A DNA stretch of 64,000 nucleotides from Heligmosomoides polygyrus polygyrus (GCA_947396885.1 OX377202.1:11966001-12030000); one strand, 5' to 3'. Counted from the first letter of the stretch, positions 52,349 to 62,461 are shown. The notes: generated from the letters alone by a model not told the origin. Translations and numbers: made by a program.

Positions 52349-53822
52349 GACCTTACAAGGGTAGGGTCTGAAGCGTATGTATAAGGGGGGGGGGGGGAGC
52401 GAGTCATATAGAGAGAATCCTCACCCCTGGATTGGTTTGGAAATGTGTTTCATTTTTGCCAAGTCGCTAAACCCAAGGAGTAGGGGGTCACAATGGAGTA
52501 CGGCGCAGCATGCGTTTGGAGGTCTTGTACGTCCGCGAGTCCTCTCCAACCAGTGGTTCGGAGCGCAGGTGGGTAGAGGGTTGACTCGTGTGAGGGAGAT
52601 CAGGGGTTTGGTTCCTCTGCGGTGCTGCATTTTTGCATTTCAACTGATTGGTTGAGATTTGGGGGATTCTGACGTCTATACCATTTTCAGACGTTTTCTA
52701 CGCATTTTCCAGCTGTACGCTGTGGTATTCAACATGGTGATAGATGTTCAGCACCAGTGATACACAGGCACAAAGTGCCTGTGTAGTGAATAGCGGTGTC
52801 TTCCTCCATGGTTATGAGCACGCAACCGAAATCCAATTGAAGACGTAACCTTTCCTCCGAAACAAGAGTTCCATCCGAAAACGTTATCATATGCCCACTG
52901 CTTGCTCCACGTCCATCAGTTCATCTTGCGGATCCCAATCTTCTTCTTCTTCTTCCAACACTTCCAGCTGTTCGTCTTCGTCAACTTCAAATTGGCGTGC
53001 TTCGAAGTCCTTGAGTATGCTGGCTATCCGTTCGGCCAGCTTGATTTTTTCCCTCGAAGATTCCCTCTCTAAAGGTGGGCCGCACTTCAGCGTGAGCAAG
53101 TGGATCACCACTCGACCGTCGGCGGACATTGTTGGTGTTGGGCTCTAGAAAACCTTCAGCAGACCTCTGATTTCCAGGTGACAGGCAGACATGAGGGAAA
53201 GAGTGTATCGATGCCGTTCAGCTTAATTTGCGGGATCTGCACACCTCGTTTCTAATTTGAATCCCCTCCGACATCACAACATGGTCTCCTTTGAAAATTC
53301 GAGCAGGATGCTTTTTCCCGAAGCCTTTGGTCCATGTATGGAAACAGACTGTGGGGATACCCTTTATACGCTACCCGTGAGGTGCCCAGTGGTGCTTCAT
53401 GCACTTTGTACCTGCGTATCACTGGTGTTGAACATTTATACATCACCATGTTGAATACCACAATGTACCGCTGGAAAAGGCGCAGAAAACGTCTGAAAAT
53501 GGTATAGACGTCAGAATTCCCAAAGCCTCTACCAACCAGTTTAAATGCAAAAGTGCTGCAACGCAGACGAGCCAAACCCTTGACCCTCCTCGCACGAGTC
53601 AACCCTTCTCCCACCTGCGCTCCAAGCCATGGCTGCAGAAGCATCGCGGGCGTACAAGACCCTCAAACGCGTGCTGCGCCGTTTCCCATTGTGACCCCCT
53701 ACTCCTTGGGTTTGGCGAGTCGGCAGAAAATAAACACATTTTCAAACCACTTGAGGGGTGAGGATTCTCCCTATATGACTCGCTCCCCCCGTTCAGACAT
53801 ACGCTTCAGACCCTTCCCTTGT
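52349..53822. mobile_element. 1.5-kb foldback element with ~500-bp terminal inverted repeats
   Basis: Left arm about 52349-52870, right arm about 53280-53822. Matching words include AGGGTCTGAAGCGTATGT near the outer ends, GGAGTAGGGGGTCACAATGG, TCTGACGTCTATACCATTTT and GTGGTATTCAACATGGTGAT. The arms differ by scattered changes and a G-run. The centre holds an 80-codon acidic ORF. No known transposase or integrase was seen, so the class is unknown. Confidence 0.75.
52887..53129 (-). CDS. 80-residue acidic ORF in the centre of the foldback element
   Basis: Begins with ATG in an AACAATG context. It reads MSADGRVVIHLLTLKCGPPL, then REKIKLAERIASILKDFEAR, then an acidic run of E and D (LEVLEEEEEDWDPQDELMD), and ends GI. 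The middle is likely helical. It lies exactly between the inverted arms. No family recognised. In the right arm a further minus-strand frame (53252-53644) has CSTPVIRRYKVHEAPLGTSR, which could belong to the same product. Confidence 0.4.
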   Translation of the reverse strand: MSADGRVVIHLLTLKCGPPLERESSREKIKLAERIASILKDFEARQFEVDEDEQLEVLEEEEEDWDPQDELMDVEQAVGI

Positions 53823-54290
53823 TAGATCCACGGGGAGAGAGAAATCCAGTGACGCGATTGGCAATGAATGACACGCTTCTGTCTTTGGAGTACTTGTAGT
53901 GATTTTCCCATCAAATTGGTTATTGATAAGGTTTAGAAGTGGTCTCAGAAAAGGAGTTCACCTCTTTCGGAGAAGAAGTTCAAAGTGCTTAATTTGGGAA
54001 GAAGTGCAAGCTTTAGTGTTGATTGTACAACGCTGAAGGTTGCGGGAAGCTGTGGACTGGAATTTTGGTAACTACAGACATTTCTTTTGAAAGGCACTGT
54101 GAAGTGGTGGCTAACAAGGTCTCGTAGTAACGTATTATGTCGTTGCATATGAAATGACCGAGTTTGACTGAAAACTTTGACAGATCATCATAACCTTGCT
54201 TGGGAGCAATTTTATTACTAGGAATAAGCACCAGTACAATTAATACACTTTTACCAGTTAAGGTACTTTACAGTGCAGTACCCACAACTC

Positions 54291-54591
54291 GGCGCGTGTA
54301 GCGCAGTGGGAGGAGGCGCGACTGTCGCGTGCACCCGATACCAGGTTCCTGGTTCGGATTTCCCGCCCATGCCAACCAAGCCTTCCTTCCCTCCGGGGTC
54401 GGTGAATTGGTACCAGACTTGTTTGGGGAGGATAGAGCGCTGACTTGTTCATCGGCTGGCCACCGTAAGTCATTGTATGGCCAAATACGCATTCATGTCG
54501 CCTCCACGACATCCCGTAGAAGTAGAATGCGCTGGCGCATCCCAGAAGGGATTGAGTAACGCCGTCCTGTATCCTTTATCCTTATCCTTAT
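54291..54591 (+). mobile_element. SINE family A, full length
   Basis: GGCGCGTGTAGCGCAGTGGG head, complete body, tail TCCTGTATCCTTTATCCTTA. No clear target duplication. Confidence 0.9.
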
Positions 54592-54599
54592 TATTCATC

Positions 54600-55685
54600 T
54601 ATGATATTTTTTCCTTCTCCTTTCCTAAACAACATGCCTCTGACACCTCTTACTCTTCTGACAGTCATCCTTTCGTATCCAGGAATGAGAGAAATCCATC
54701 TGGGATTGGGGGTTTGATGGTATCTGAATCGTTGTAATGTTGAATTGAGCTCTACAATTTGTATTGTTATTTGTTTAATTTCTTACTACTGTAGGGCATG
54801 CAATTTGCTCACCTATTATTGAATAAGTGGCACACCACCCCCATAGAGTAATTAGATGTGACGTTTTTAGAGTTTCCGGTGAGAGAACTAAAGGACTCGG
54901 GGTTTCTGTCCGCTGACGCTTTTGCTACTATGTTAATTTGCGATTTTCTATGTAAATGAGCGCAGAGAGGAAGAAGATCGTCGGCGAAACGCTTCCTCTT
55001 CAGAGCGTCCTTGATCCTTTGGTGCTATTACCATACCTATTTGGGTTCTTTCGAGGTTTTGACGAAATTGTAATTCAAAATAGGCCTGAAAAATAGAGAC
55101 TGCGCTGGCGAAACGATAGCGGCGCGATTGTACGCCATTGCCTCCTACCCAATCCGGCCTAGCTAGCTTCATGGCAGTCAATAAATTTGAATGTTGGGTA
55201 AAGACCACGAGCAGGTGTTTTATTTTGTTTACTTTGGTTGAGAGTTAAAATTCTACAGGGTACTGTAATATCCAACGTCTTGGCTATTAACCGGAAGATC
55301 AGCCAACAGAATTCTTTATCAACTTTTTCTGCATATTATACCATAATTCACAATAAAATGCATACACAGTATCTTACAAGAAGAATGGCCGATGGACGGT
55401 CTAAAAGGGGGAAGGTTTGGGTCGCATAAGGGAGCCCGAACCGCCAGCTAACTAATCCAATACCTGGGCTCTTACACCTACCGCTACACCCTTTTGCTCC
55501 CGCCAAGCCCTCTTATACTAACCCCAATTCCGCGGTTCCACTTAGTTGGCCTTGGCAGAGAACTGCGCACTGGGCCTTAGCAAGTTCCCATTACGGCAAC
55601 CATCTTCCCACAATACGGAAGGCAGCCAGGCTGCTGTGCTCACACAGGCTACCCGACAATAGGAAATAGGACACTCACTAGGGAA
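54600..55685. other. no recognisable feature
   Basis: About 1.1 kb of mixed DNA. Minus-strand frame 54948-55208 has no known motif. Confidence 0.4.
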
Positions 55686-55688
55686 TGG

Positions 55689-56110
55689 TTTCGGCCTCCC
55701 ATGGAACTTCAAGTCGAGGCCAGGATAATTAGAAAGAGCACGGAATGCTGATTACGAATATGGGTGTCAAAATTGCAAAATGCAATTCCTGAACGAGTTA
55801 TGGCCTCCCGAAATCAAGGGCCTCACCACAAGCTGGCTGTGCGACACACCTGGCGCGAGAGTGGTGAGTCATCAGGGCTCCGTAAGAAGGGCCCGCCAGC
55901 TGCGGCGATGGCGCAAGGGTAGTGCTCCCGCTCGTCGGGTGCGATGTCGCTAGTTCGGTCCCCATTGCTGCCGGTTAATTTGCAAATCATAATTTATCTT
56001 CGAAATGACCTTTTGTTCTAAACGATGACACGTTTTGATTAAATAGCCGGGATGACTACCATAAACGTTTGTAAAAATGCTTGTGTGTTTGTCGCTCCTG
56101 GCCAAGGTTG
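55689..56110 (+). mobile_element. repeat family B with central tRNA-like promoter, copy 2
   Basis: Starts near GGCCTCCCATGGAACTTCAA. The tRNA-like core at 55897-55970 (GCGGCGATGGCGCAAGGGTA, box B AGTTCGGTCCC) can form a seven-pair acceptor stem with wobble pairs (GCGGCGA with TTGCTGC) and an anticodon arm CCC-GCTCGTC-GGG. The 3' part AAATCATAATTTATCTTCGA follows. It faces copy 3 in inverted orientation. Confidence 0.8.
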
Positions 56111-56132
56111 TTAGAAACACCTCTACTTATTC

Positions 56133-56270
56133 ATTATATTTTATTTATTTATTTATTTTGTTTTGAAGAGCCACGCAGATAACAAATCAAATACGGTGAA
56201 CAAACAGCATGTAAAGCAACAATGAACAAAACAATTTGAAGTCATCAAACGAGTAAACTAAGAAGCGTCC
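56133..56270 (-). mobile_element. TTTA run and LINE 3'-like sequence between two inverted B repeats
   Basis: (TTTA)n at 56138-56159, then GAAGAGCCACGCAGATAACA, as in other presumed minus-strand LINE 3' ends. It separates family B copies 2 and 3. Confidence 0.4.
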
Positions 56271-56289
56271 TGGAGATACCTGTCAACGA

Positions 56290-56765
56290 GTTTTTGATTA
56301 TATGATTTGGACTCTATTTGTACAAAATGGTAAATAAAAATGTCACCATAGCAGTTTTTCGCCTTCACGCATTTTTATAATCATGTATGGTAGTTTAATC
56401 AAACACGTGTTATAATTTAGAACAAAAGGTCATTTAAAAGATAAATTATGATTTGCAAGGAATCGGCACCATCGGGAACCGAACCAGCGACATCACACCC
56501 GACGAGTGGGAGCGTTACCTCTGCGCCACCGCCGCAACTGACGGACCCTTCTTACGGAGCCCCGATGACTCACCACTCTCGCGCCAGATGTGTCGCACAG
56601 CCAGCCTGTGGTGAGGCCTCCGATTTCGGCAGGCCATAACTCGCTCAGGAATTTCATTTTGCAATTTTGATCCCCATATTCGTAGTCAGCATTCCGAGCT
56701 CTTTCCAATGATCCTGGTCTCAAGTTGAAGTTGCATGGGAGGTCGAAACCCTTCCCTAGTCAGAC
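56290..56765 (-). mobile_element. repeat family B with central tRNA-like promoter, copy 3
   Basis: Reverse complement of the B layout: AT-rich part first, then the tRNA-like core at about 56465-56540 (GCGGCGGTGGCGCAGAGGTA, box B GGTTCGGTTCC on the minus strand), then the ~200-bp body ending in TTGCATGGGAGGTCGAAACC. Very similar to 34741-35265. Confidence 0.8.
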
Positions 56766-57276
56766 AGCCAAACAGACTGTGAGCAGATTTGGGCGGACAG
56801 ACGAGAGGAAAAGTAGCTACAAAGGCTACAGAGCGCTGTTTCGATCACTCTGTACGGTCCCCGAGGTGGACTTCCTCGATGGTTTTGAATTCGCGCTCTT
56901 CCTTGCTAAGGGGTGATACCAATAATCGACTATCACGGTGATTATCTTCACGGTGATCGTCTTAATCACACTACGAAATCCAGATCGCCTTAGTGATTTT
57001 ATTTATTTATAACTACATTCTTTTATTAGCTCAGATATCTAATTTTGATAGGAAATCTGATGCCCTATCCGACTCGGATATCCAAAGTGAGATCCGAAGA
57101 TAAGTCAATCATTTGCATCATCCGAAAATCCTTCTTATTTGAGCTATTCATATCTGAGTCAGTTTCTAAGGTCCGACGCTTTTCAAAAATTCCATTATTC
57201 GCATAATCGAGTTTGGGTTTGAAAAAAAAAAATGACGGACATCGATTTACCCGAACAGGTAGGATCCAATACTCAC

Positions 57277-57338
57277 CACGGCGTGGTCCATTGTCCTTCA
57301 TAAGCGTCCAGAAAATGCCACAATTCAGGTGAAGTCAT
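57277..57338 (-). CDS. possible short first exon
   Basis: ATG followed by 62 bp to a donor GTGAGTATT. It reads MTSPELWHFLDAYEGQWTTP. The context after the donor is intron-like, but no second exon could be set with confidence. Speculative. Confidence 0.25.
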
Positions 57339-57478
57339 TGTCTTACAGGAAATCGACTATTAAAAGCTGTCGGCATTCTTCTTTTTGGTTCTCTTCATGT
57401 TCTTCGATATCATTCTTGGCCAGTTTTCGTGCTACAGAACTATGGGTGACTCTTCGTCTCAGAATGTGATGATCTACC

Positions 57479-57553
57479 TTATACATTGTCCCCTTACGGA
57501 TAGTGTGGTGACTACTTTATACATTGTCCCCTTACGGATAGTCTTCGTTGTTT
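57479..57553. repeat. tandem duplication of about 38 bp
   Basis: ATACATTGTCCCCTTACGGA followed by TAGT occurs at 57481 and again at 57519 with the linker GTGGTGACTACTTT between. Unit length about 38 bp, two copies. Confidence 0.8.
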
Positions 57554-58061
57554 CTCAACACGCTGACATCTTTATTTTGCACACTGTGGCCTGGCGAAGG
57601 TCGTCCAGCTTCGTTGCGGTCGCTGGACTCGTTATAGTGCACCGAATTCTGCAGGCGGAGAAGTTTGCACAATTTCTTGCAGCCCAACCGGCGCCGCTAA
57701 ACCAATTCTGTCAGAGAGAAGGCGTCCCGAACTCGAATCTGTTTGTCAGAACACCCACATAGCAACCGAAAAGTGAGGTGTGTGGCCAAAAGCGTACAAA
57801 AAGGCAGCAAGTAAACAACATCAGTGCTTATGATGGAAAGTTCTGGAAAGTAAAACTACCTGCTCACGGTGGAAAACAGCGAAGTAACAACTAATCCTCC
57901 TAGCGGGTGTAGGAAATACCGCTTCTTCTTCAAAAAGTTAATGAAAATATCGACTGTTGAACCCGGAGCGGAAGCACTGCCTCGGTGACGGTCGCTGTCA
58001 CTGTGTAGTGCACGACGGCGAGAGACAGCTGCGACGAGAAGGTATGCTTCTAGGCATGTTT

Positions 58062-58840
58062 ATTTATTTATTTTAGCCAAGGTGAACATACGGCAAACAA
58101 CGGGAGATTTTAGATAGTAATCATTTCTCAGCAAAGAAAAAAGGATTAAATAAAGAATAAAGGACGGCGTTGCTCAATCCCTTTTGGGACGCTATTGTCT
58201 CATCTCTTACATTCGCTCTCACATTCACTGAACCACCGCATCATTAGGACGTACAAGCCCTAAGTCGTGTCGTCCTTGACAATTTGGTGCATCGGCCTTA
58301 CATGCCTAGGTCTTCTTGGTCAAATTGTAACAGTTTTGGGACCCGTAGCATATGTAAAGTCGGTCGAATATTTATTTATTTATTTATTCATTCATTTATT
58401 TATTTGGCCAACACGACCAATGAAACACATACGGGAAACGACGGAAGATTTAGGTAGTGATTGGCGCTTAGCAAAAAGAATACAGCTACTGAAAAGGAGA
58501 CTTATAAGAAGAGAGAAAAAGAGAGAAACAGGGAGAGAAGGATGCCTGGCCGCTGCGAGATTTCACACAAGAGTGAGTCGTGACAGACAAGGTGTCGGCA
58601 AGAAGAGGAGTTCCGCGACCAGAATATTTTGTCATCCTTTGCCGGAGGATAATCAACGACGAAGCAAATTCGTGATCAGATCGGTTTCGCATAGGGATGC
58701 TGCGGTTGGAACAGAACTTCCTGAAAACTCTAGTGTTAGTCAGCACCGTAGCGCGCTAGCAACACAGCAACCATGTAGACCAGTTTCCTTGAACTACTCA
58801 ACGACTGGTCTTTCTAGAACCACCTGTACATCTATATAAG
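58062..58840 (-). mobile_element. two LINE 3' ends with TTTA runs
   Basis: TTTA runs at 58062-58075 and 58366-58405 are both followed by CCAA..(C/T)GA and AACGACGGAAGATTTAGGTAG-type sequence, with the same words in each. They are two copies of one LINE 3' end on the minus strand. The 190-codon plus-strand frame 58267-58839 runs through the TTTA repeat and is probably not a gene. Confidence 0.5.
58156..58191 (-). mobile_element. SINE family A, 3'-end fragment
   Basis: ATAAAGGACGGCGTTGCTCA followed by ATCCCTTTTGGGA equals the last 35 bp of the SINE. The rest is absent, as for an extreme 5' truncation. Confidence 0.8.
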
Positions 58841-59215
58841 GCGCATGAAAGGAGCATACCATCGTCATTCGCCGACCACACGCACTCTGGATCAACGACG
58901 ACAGCTCACTCAATGGTACGGAGGCGCCGCCACCTTCAGAGGACAGAATCCGCCAGGAGCCGGCGCACCAGTGGAACCCGAAGCCCCACGCCGATTATGA
59001 TATGAGATCGCATTGTCTGAATTTAACAAGGAGAGCCTCTAAACTGGTGGTGAGTTTTGCGCTTTTGCGATGCAATTTTTACATGATGTAGGGTCGCGTG
59101 TGGGAAGTCCAGAACCATGGTCACTTTTTTCGGAATGCTCTTCGTGGTCGAGAAAAAGCGTGTAGACGCGTGAGCGCGAAGTTCATGTCGCCCTAGTGCC
59201 ATCCATCCGAATGTG

Positions 59216-59292
59216 GTCGGTTGGCGTAGTGATAGTGTTGTAGCTCACAGGAGCATGATCGTGGGTTCAATTCTCCCTTGTACTGATTTTTT
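59216..59292 (+). other. tRNA-like sequence followed by a T8 run
   Basis: GGTTGGCGTAGTGATAGTG holds a box A (TGGCGTAGTGA), and GTGGGTTCAATTCTCCC forms a T arm with a box B. It is followed after a few bases by TTTTTTTT, a pol III-type terminator. The acceptor stem is not conserved, so it is a tRNA-derived element head or pseudogene. Confidence 0.6.
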
Positions 59293-59399
59293 TTGCATTT
59301 TGCATTATTGCCAGTGGGATCCTTTATCCCATTTCCAACACATTTTCGAGCTCTTTGGAAGTGGAAAGGGGAGAATTTTTGATTTCCAGGTAAACAAGT

Positions 59400-59580
59400 G
59401 AAAAACTGATGCCAGGTTCGTGATCAGCACCCGAAATATCCTCCGCGCACAAAGTTTGGGTGAAATTGGTGCATGGGACCTCACCACCGACACCTACTCA
59501 CACCTCTAACATATCATATGAAAACGGGAAATCCAGAAACCGATGTCAGATTCGCGATCAGCACTCCAAGTAACAGGCGT
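59400..59580. repeat. element D fragment
   Basis: Two units with TTCG-GATCAGCACCC/CGCGATCAGCACTCC and AAAGTTTGGGTGAAATTGG, as in 46105-46945. Confidence 0.55.
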
Positions 59581-59765
59581 AACCGATGTATGAATAAATA
59601 ATATTTTTTTCGACCTCACTAGTACAGTGCATGGGCTTCTTTTGATTTTCGAACAGTCAAGCTCTTTTAAGATGAGGTGTCATAGATAGCAAATTCCATT
59701 ATATTCTTTACGACGCCGCCGGCGGCGCCAAATATAACACTCACCAAATATAACAGAGGCCTTAA

Positions 59766-60032
59766 GGCCTCCACACACTTCTGCGGCAATACCGCTCGCC
59801 GCTATGGTTAGGCCCATTTATACTTGGTCGCGGCGCGACGCGATGGCCACGCAATGAGGCCAAATTGATCGATCGTCAATATGGCCACTATACGTGGCGT
59901 CGCGTCGCGCCGCGACGAAGTATAAACGGGGCCTTAAGGATAGGGCAGGGGCGCCGCCGGCAGCGAGCTCTGCGTCCCTGCCCTATGGTTAAGCATAGGG
60001 CTGCGGCGCTGCCACAGAACTCTGTGGGGACC
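59766..60032. mobile_element. PIF/Harbinger-like MITE split by a second MITE
   Basis: Ends AAGGCCTCCACACACTTCTG and (reversed) AAAGGTCCCCACAGAGTTCTG. Without the 59811-59933 insertion and one TTA it aligns with the intact relative at 61046-61186 (CGCTCGCCGCTATGGTTA|AGGATAGGGC against CGCTCGTCGCTACGATTAAGGATAGGGC). Confidence 0.8.
59811..59933. mobile_element. PIF/Harbinger-like MITE nested in another MITE
   Basis: Ends GGCCCATTTATACTTGGTCG and (reversed) GGCCCCGTTTATACTTCGTC, with about 33 bp of inverted repeat, GCGGCGCGACGCG in both. TTA at 59808-59810 and 59934-59936. Confidence 0.9.
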
Positions 60033-60589
60033 TTTGGCGCCTTTTATACTCCCGTCAATTCGGGACGCGGCGCAGCCAGTCGCGACGCGCCCGAATTTGA
60101 CGCGCCGCTACGCGATTGTAGTTAGAAAGGGGAGCGTCAGCAACGCGCGTCGACCAACTTCTACGTACTACGTTCCGTGCGCCACAAAGGACGACGGAGG
60201 AGACGGTCCATGAAGGACTGAAGGACCAAAACAGAACGAATTTGTCTGGCCGGTCAGCGGAATGCATCTGGCTAATGTTAGTGGTGGGATTCCTGTGGGA
60301 AGCGACAAATCTTCTCTTAAAGCTGGGGTCAAAGTCGTCTGCCCAACCTATGGATGAAATTATTGGCAGTGGCACTGAGTCAAGTCCCCTGCAATGTAAA
60401 TGACACTAAACGACTTTATTTTGCAACATGTGCGGGTTCAAAAGTAAAATTGTTGGAAAATACTCATTGTCGAGAATCTCTCAGAATTCTCTCTCATATT
60501 GCCATTCCAGGGTCATTGTTCACTGAACATACCTTTAGCGTAGTAGGTAAAACTTCGTGAATGTCTACAGATCTCCATTCCCTTCCTAG

Positions 60590-60757
60590 GTTGCGAAAGG
60601 TACGGGTGACTAAGGTAATGGTCACCGGAAACAGATGTCAGATTCGTGATCAGCACCCTAAATACCCCCCCCCCCCCCCCCGGAGAACTTTGGTCAAAAA
60701 ACCTTTTCGACATCTAGTCGACCTCTGGAGTCCTGAAAGTACAATAGCGCCATAATT
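60590..60757. repeat. element D fragment with C16 tract
   Basis: GGTACGGGTGACTAAGGTAA, GATTCGTGATCAGCACCC, a run of about 16 C at 60666, then CCTCTGGAGTCCTGAAAGTA as the D end. Confidence 0.6.
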
Positions 60758-61045
60758 TTGCTACACCTTCTTTGTTTTGTTAGTTGAGGAGCCAAAACAA
60801 AGAGGACATAGCAAAATGACTCATCTCGGTGGTGAATCTCCCACTCCACATCGGGTCTGCCGCAGCTGATCGCGCCGCGCCGCGTCCTTCCCTCCAGCGG
60901 CGCGATTCGCCGAATACCGTAACCCGAAATTCCGTCAAATGTGGTGTTTTGAGGCGGCGAAGTATGAATGCGATGCGAAAAACCGATAGCTATGTCAACC
61001 ATCGCGCCGCGTGCGAGGCGGCGCGAATATAAAAGGCGCCTTTAA

Positions 61046-61186
61046 GGCCCCCACAGAGATCTGCGGCAACGCCGCTCGTCGCTACGATTAAGGATAGGGC
61101 AGGGACGCCGCCGGCGGCAAGCTCTGCGTCTCTGCCCTGTGGTTAAGCATAGGGCCGCGGCGCTGCCGCAGAATTCTGTGGGGGCC
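61046..61186. mobile_element. PIF/Harbinger-like MITE, uninterrupted
   Basis: Ends GGCCCCCACAGAGATCTGCG and (reversed) GGCCCCCACAGAATTCTGCG, flanked by TTTAA on each side (61041-61045, 61187-61191). It has the central inverted words GCCGCCGGCGGC. It acts as the empty site for the nested insertion at 59811. Confidence 0.85.
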
Positions 61187-61190
61187 TTTA

Positions 61191-61278
61191 AGAGCACGTT
61201 TATACTTCGACGCCGAGCGACGCGACACCACGTACTGTGGCCACATTGATCCAGCGATGTGATCGATAAAACGGGGCC
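61191..61278. mobile_element. PIF/Harbinger-like MITE, short copy
   Basis: Left end GAGCACGTTTATACTTCGAC, right end (reversed) GGCCCCGTTTTATCGATC; TTA follows. It shares CGTACTGTGGCCACATTGAT with 59811-59933 and 7614-7732. It abuts the preceding MITE. Confidence 0.7.
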
Positions 61279-61284
61279 TTAGAT

Positions 61285-62345
61285 GGGCCGCGTGCCGTTG
61301 TTTAACAGTCGAGTGCAATAGGCTTATCCGTGCGTGAGTTGTGTCTACTGCCATCTTTGGTATATCTTTTCGCTATCGAAGATACCATCCCAACTTTTTT
61401 CTTTCTTTTTTCATTTTTGTAGAGAACTCTGGACTTTTTTCCGTGTTCTGCATTGGATAAGTTAACCCAGGGTAAGCCGATGTGTATTCTCGTTCGCGAT
61501 ATGATTTGCTTCTCTTACACTCTTCTCTACCCCACAGAAGATCCTTCACCATCCATCACTCTGCAAATGGATACATGTCATAGCGCGATGTATTGTTTTC
61601 AGCTTTCAGCGATGTTTTTCACACATACCCCTCAACACAAATGCGCCGCGAGTTAAACGGAATCTCGAAGCGGCAGCTTAAGGATGCTCAGGAGGGGCGG
61701 CAGAGTTTTTTGCGGTTCGCAGAGGTCGGCAGAGATTACCTTCTGCGATTCATCGAACGAGCATCAGGGACTATGCTAATCTTTGCGCCGAGATAACCAA
61801 GCAGGACTTGACGCTTTCCATCTATACCTCACACCTGGGTAATTAAACAAAAGCATCGAAAATTTTATAAAACTGCTGCATAAGTTTGGGTAATGGGTTA
61901 AAATTCATCTTGCTCTGGGGCAAGACGATCAGATGATAGAACAATTACAAGACTGGTCTAGCCCTACCTTTATACTGAAGAGTTTACGTACTGAAGATCC
62001 GCATTATAAGAGGCAAACGTTGAACAACATATCATTTTTCATAAGCTAAATTTCAACGTCACATTTCTTTATGACACAGACAGAAACAATTAGAAAAGAT
62101 TAGAAGAATAGAGTTGTCTAGAGACTTCATACAGGGGGCCGGATCCGCCAAGGGCCGGATTCATAAACGACTTACGTATCTTCAACGGGGAATTGTAAGC
62201 TTATCAAGCGATATGCTGAGCGATAAGCTGCGTTATCTGAGCCTTTAACATTAAGCATTAAACCCGGGGTAGAAGGGAGAAACATATCCACGGTGTGGCA
62301 TTCATCATATACCTTACCCTTCCATTCGCTGATAAACTGCTAGGT
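61285..62345. other. no gene recognised; SL-like word at 61833-61854
   Basis: About 1 kb. On the minus strand at 61833-61854 GTTTAATTACCCAGGTGTGAG resembles SL1 with two or three changes and is followed by GTATAG. At about 61885-61915 (-) AATTTTAACCCATTACCCAA vaguely recalls SL2-type leaders. No exon or repeat otherwise. Confidence 0.4.
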
Positions 62346-62351
62346 GAAGAA

Positions 62352-62449
62352 TACCACCAAATATGCGTTAAGATTGCTTCCACGGTCCGTAAAATGCGTG
62401 GCGCATCCCATAAAGCGATTCATTAACACCGTCCTTTATCATTTATGTT
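62352..62449 (+). mobile_element. SINE family A, 3' part
   Basis: CCAAATATGCGTTAAGATTG, then CGTAAAATGCGTGGCGCATCCC-type words, and the tail GTCCTTTATCATTTATG. About 100 bp, head missing. Confidence 0.75.
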
Positions 62450-62461
62450 TATACTCCTCGA

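Noticed and set aside
10113..54559. Numerous 70-100-codon frames with recurring phrases such as GVGELVPDLSGKD and ALTCSSAGHRKSLYGQIRI
   Set aside because: They are translations of the SINE body in its six frames. The repeated appearance reflects the repeat, not a protein family.
10084..54591. SINE heads as functional tRNA genes
   Set aside because: Box A and box B are kept, but no cloverleaf with a paired acceptor stem can be formed, and each head is followed by the same SINE body.
58267..58839. 190-codon plus-strand open frame
   Set aside because: It runs through a TTTA microsatellite (giving LFIYLFIHLFI) and over a minus-strand LINE 3' end. There is no domain or splice support.
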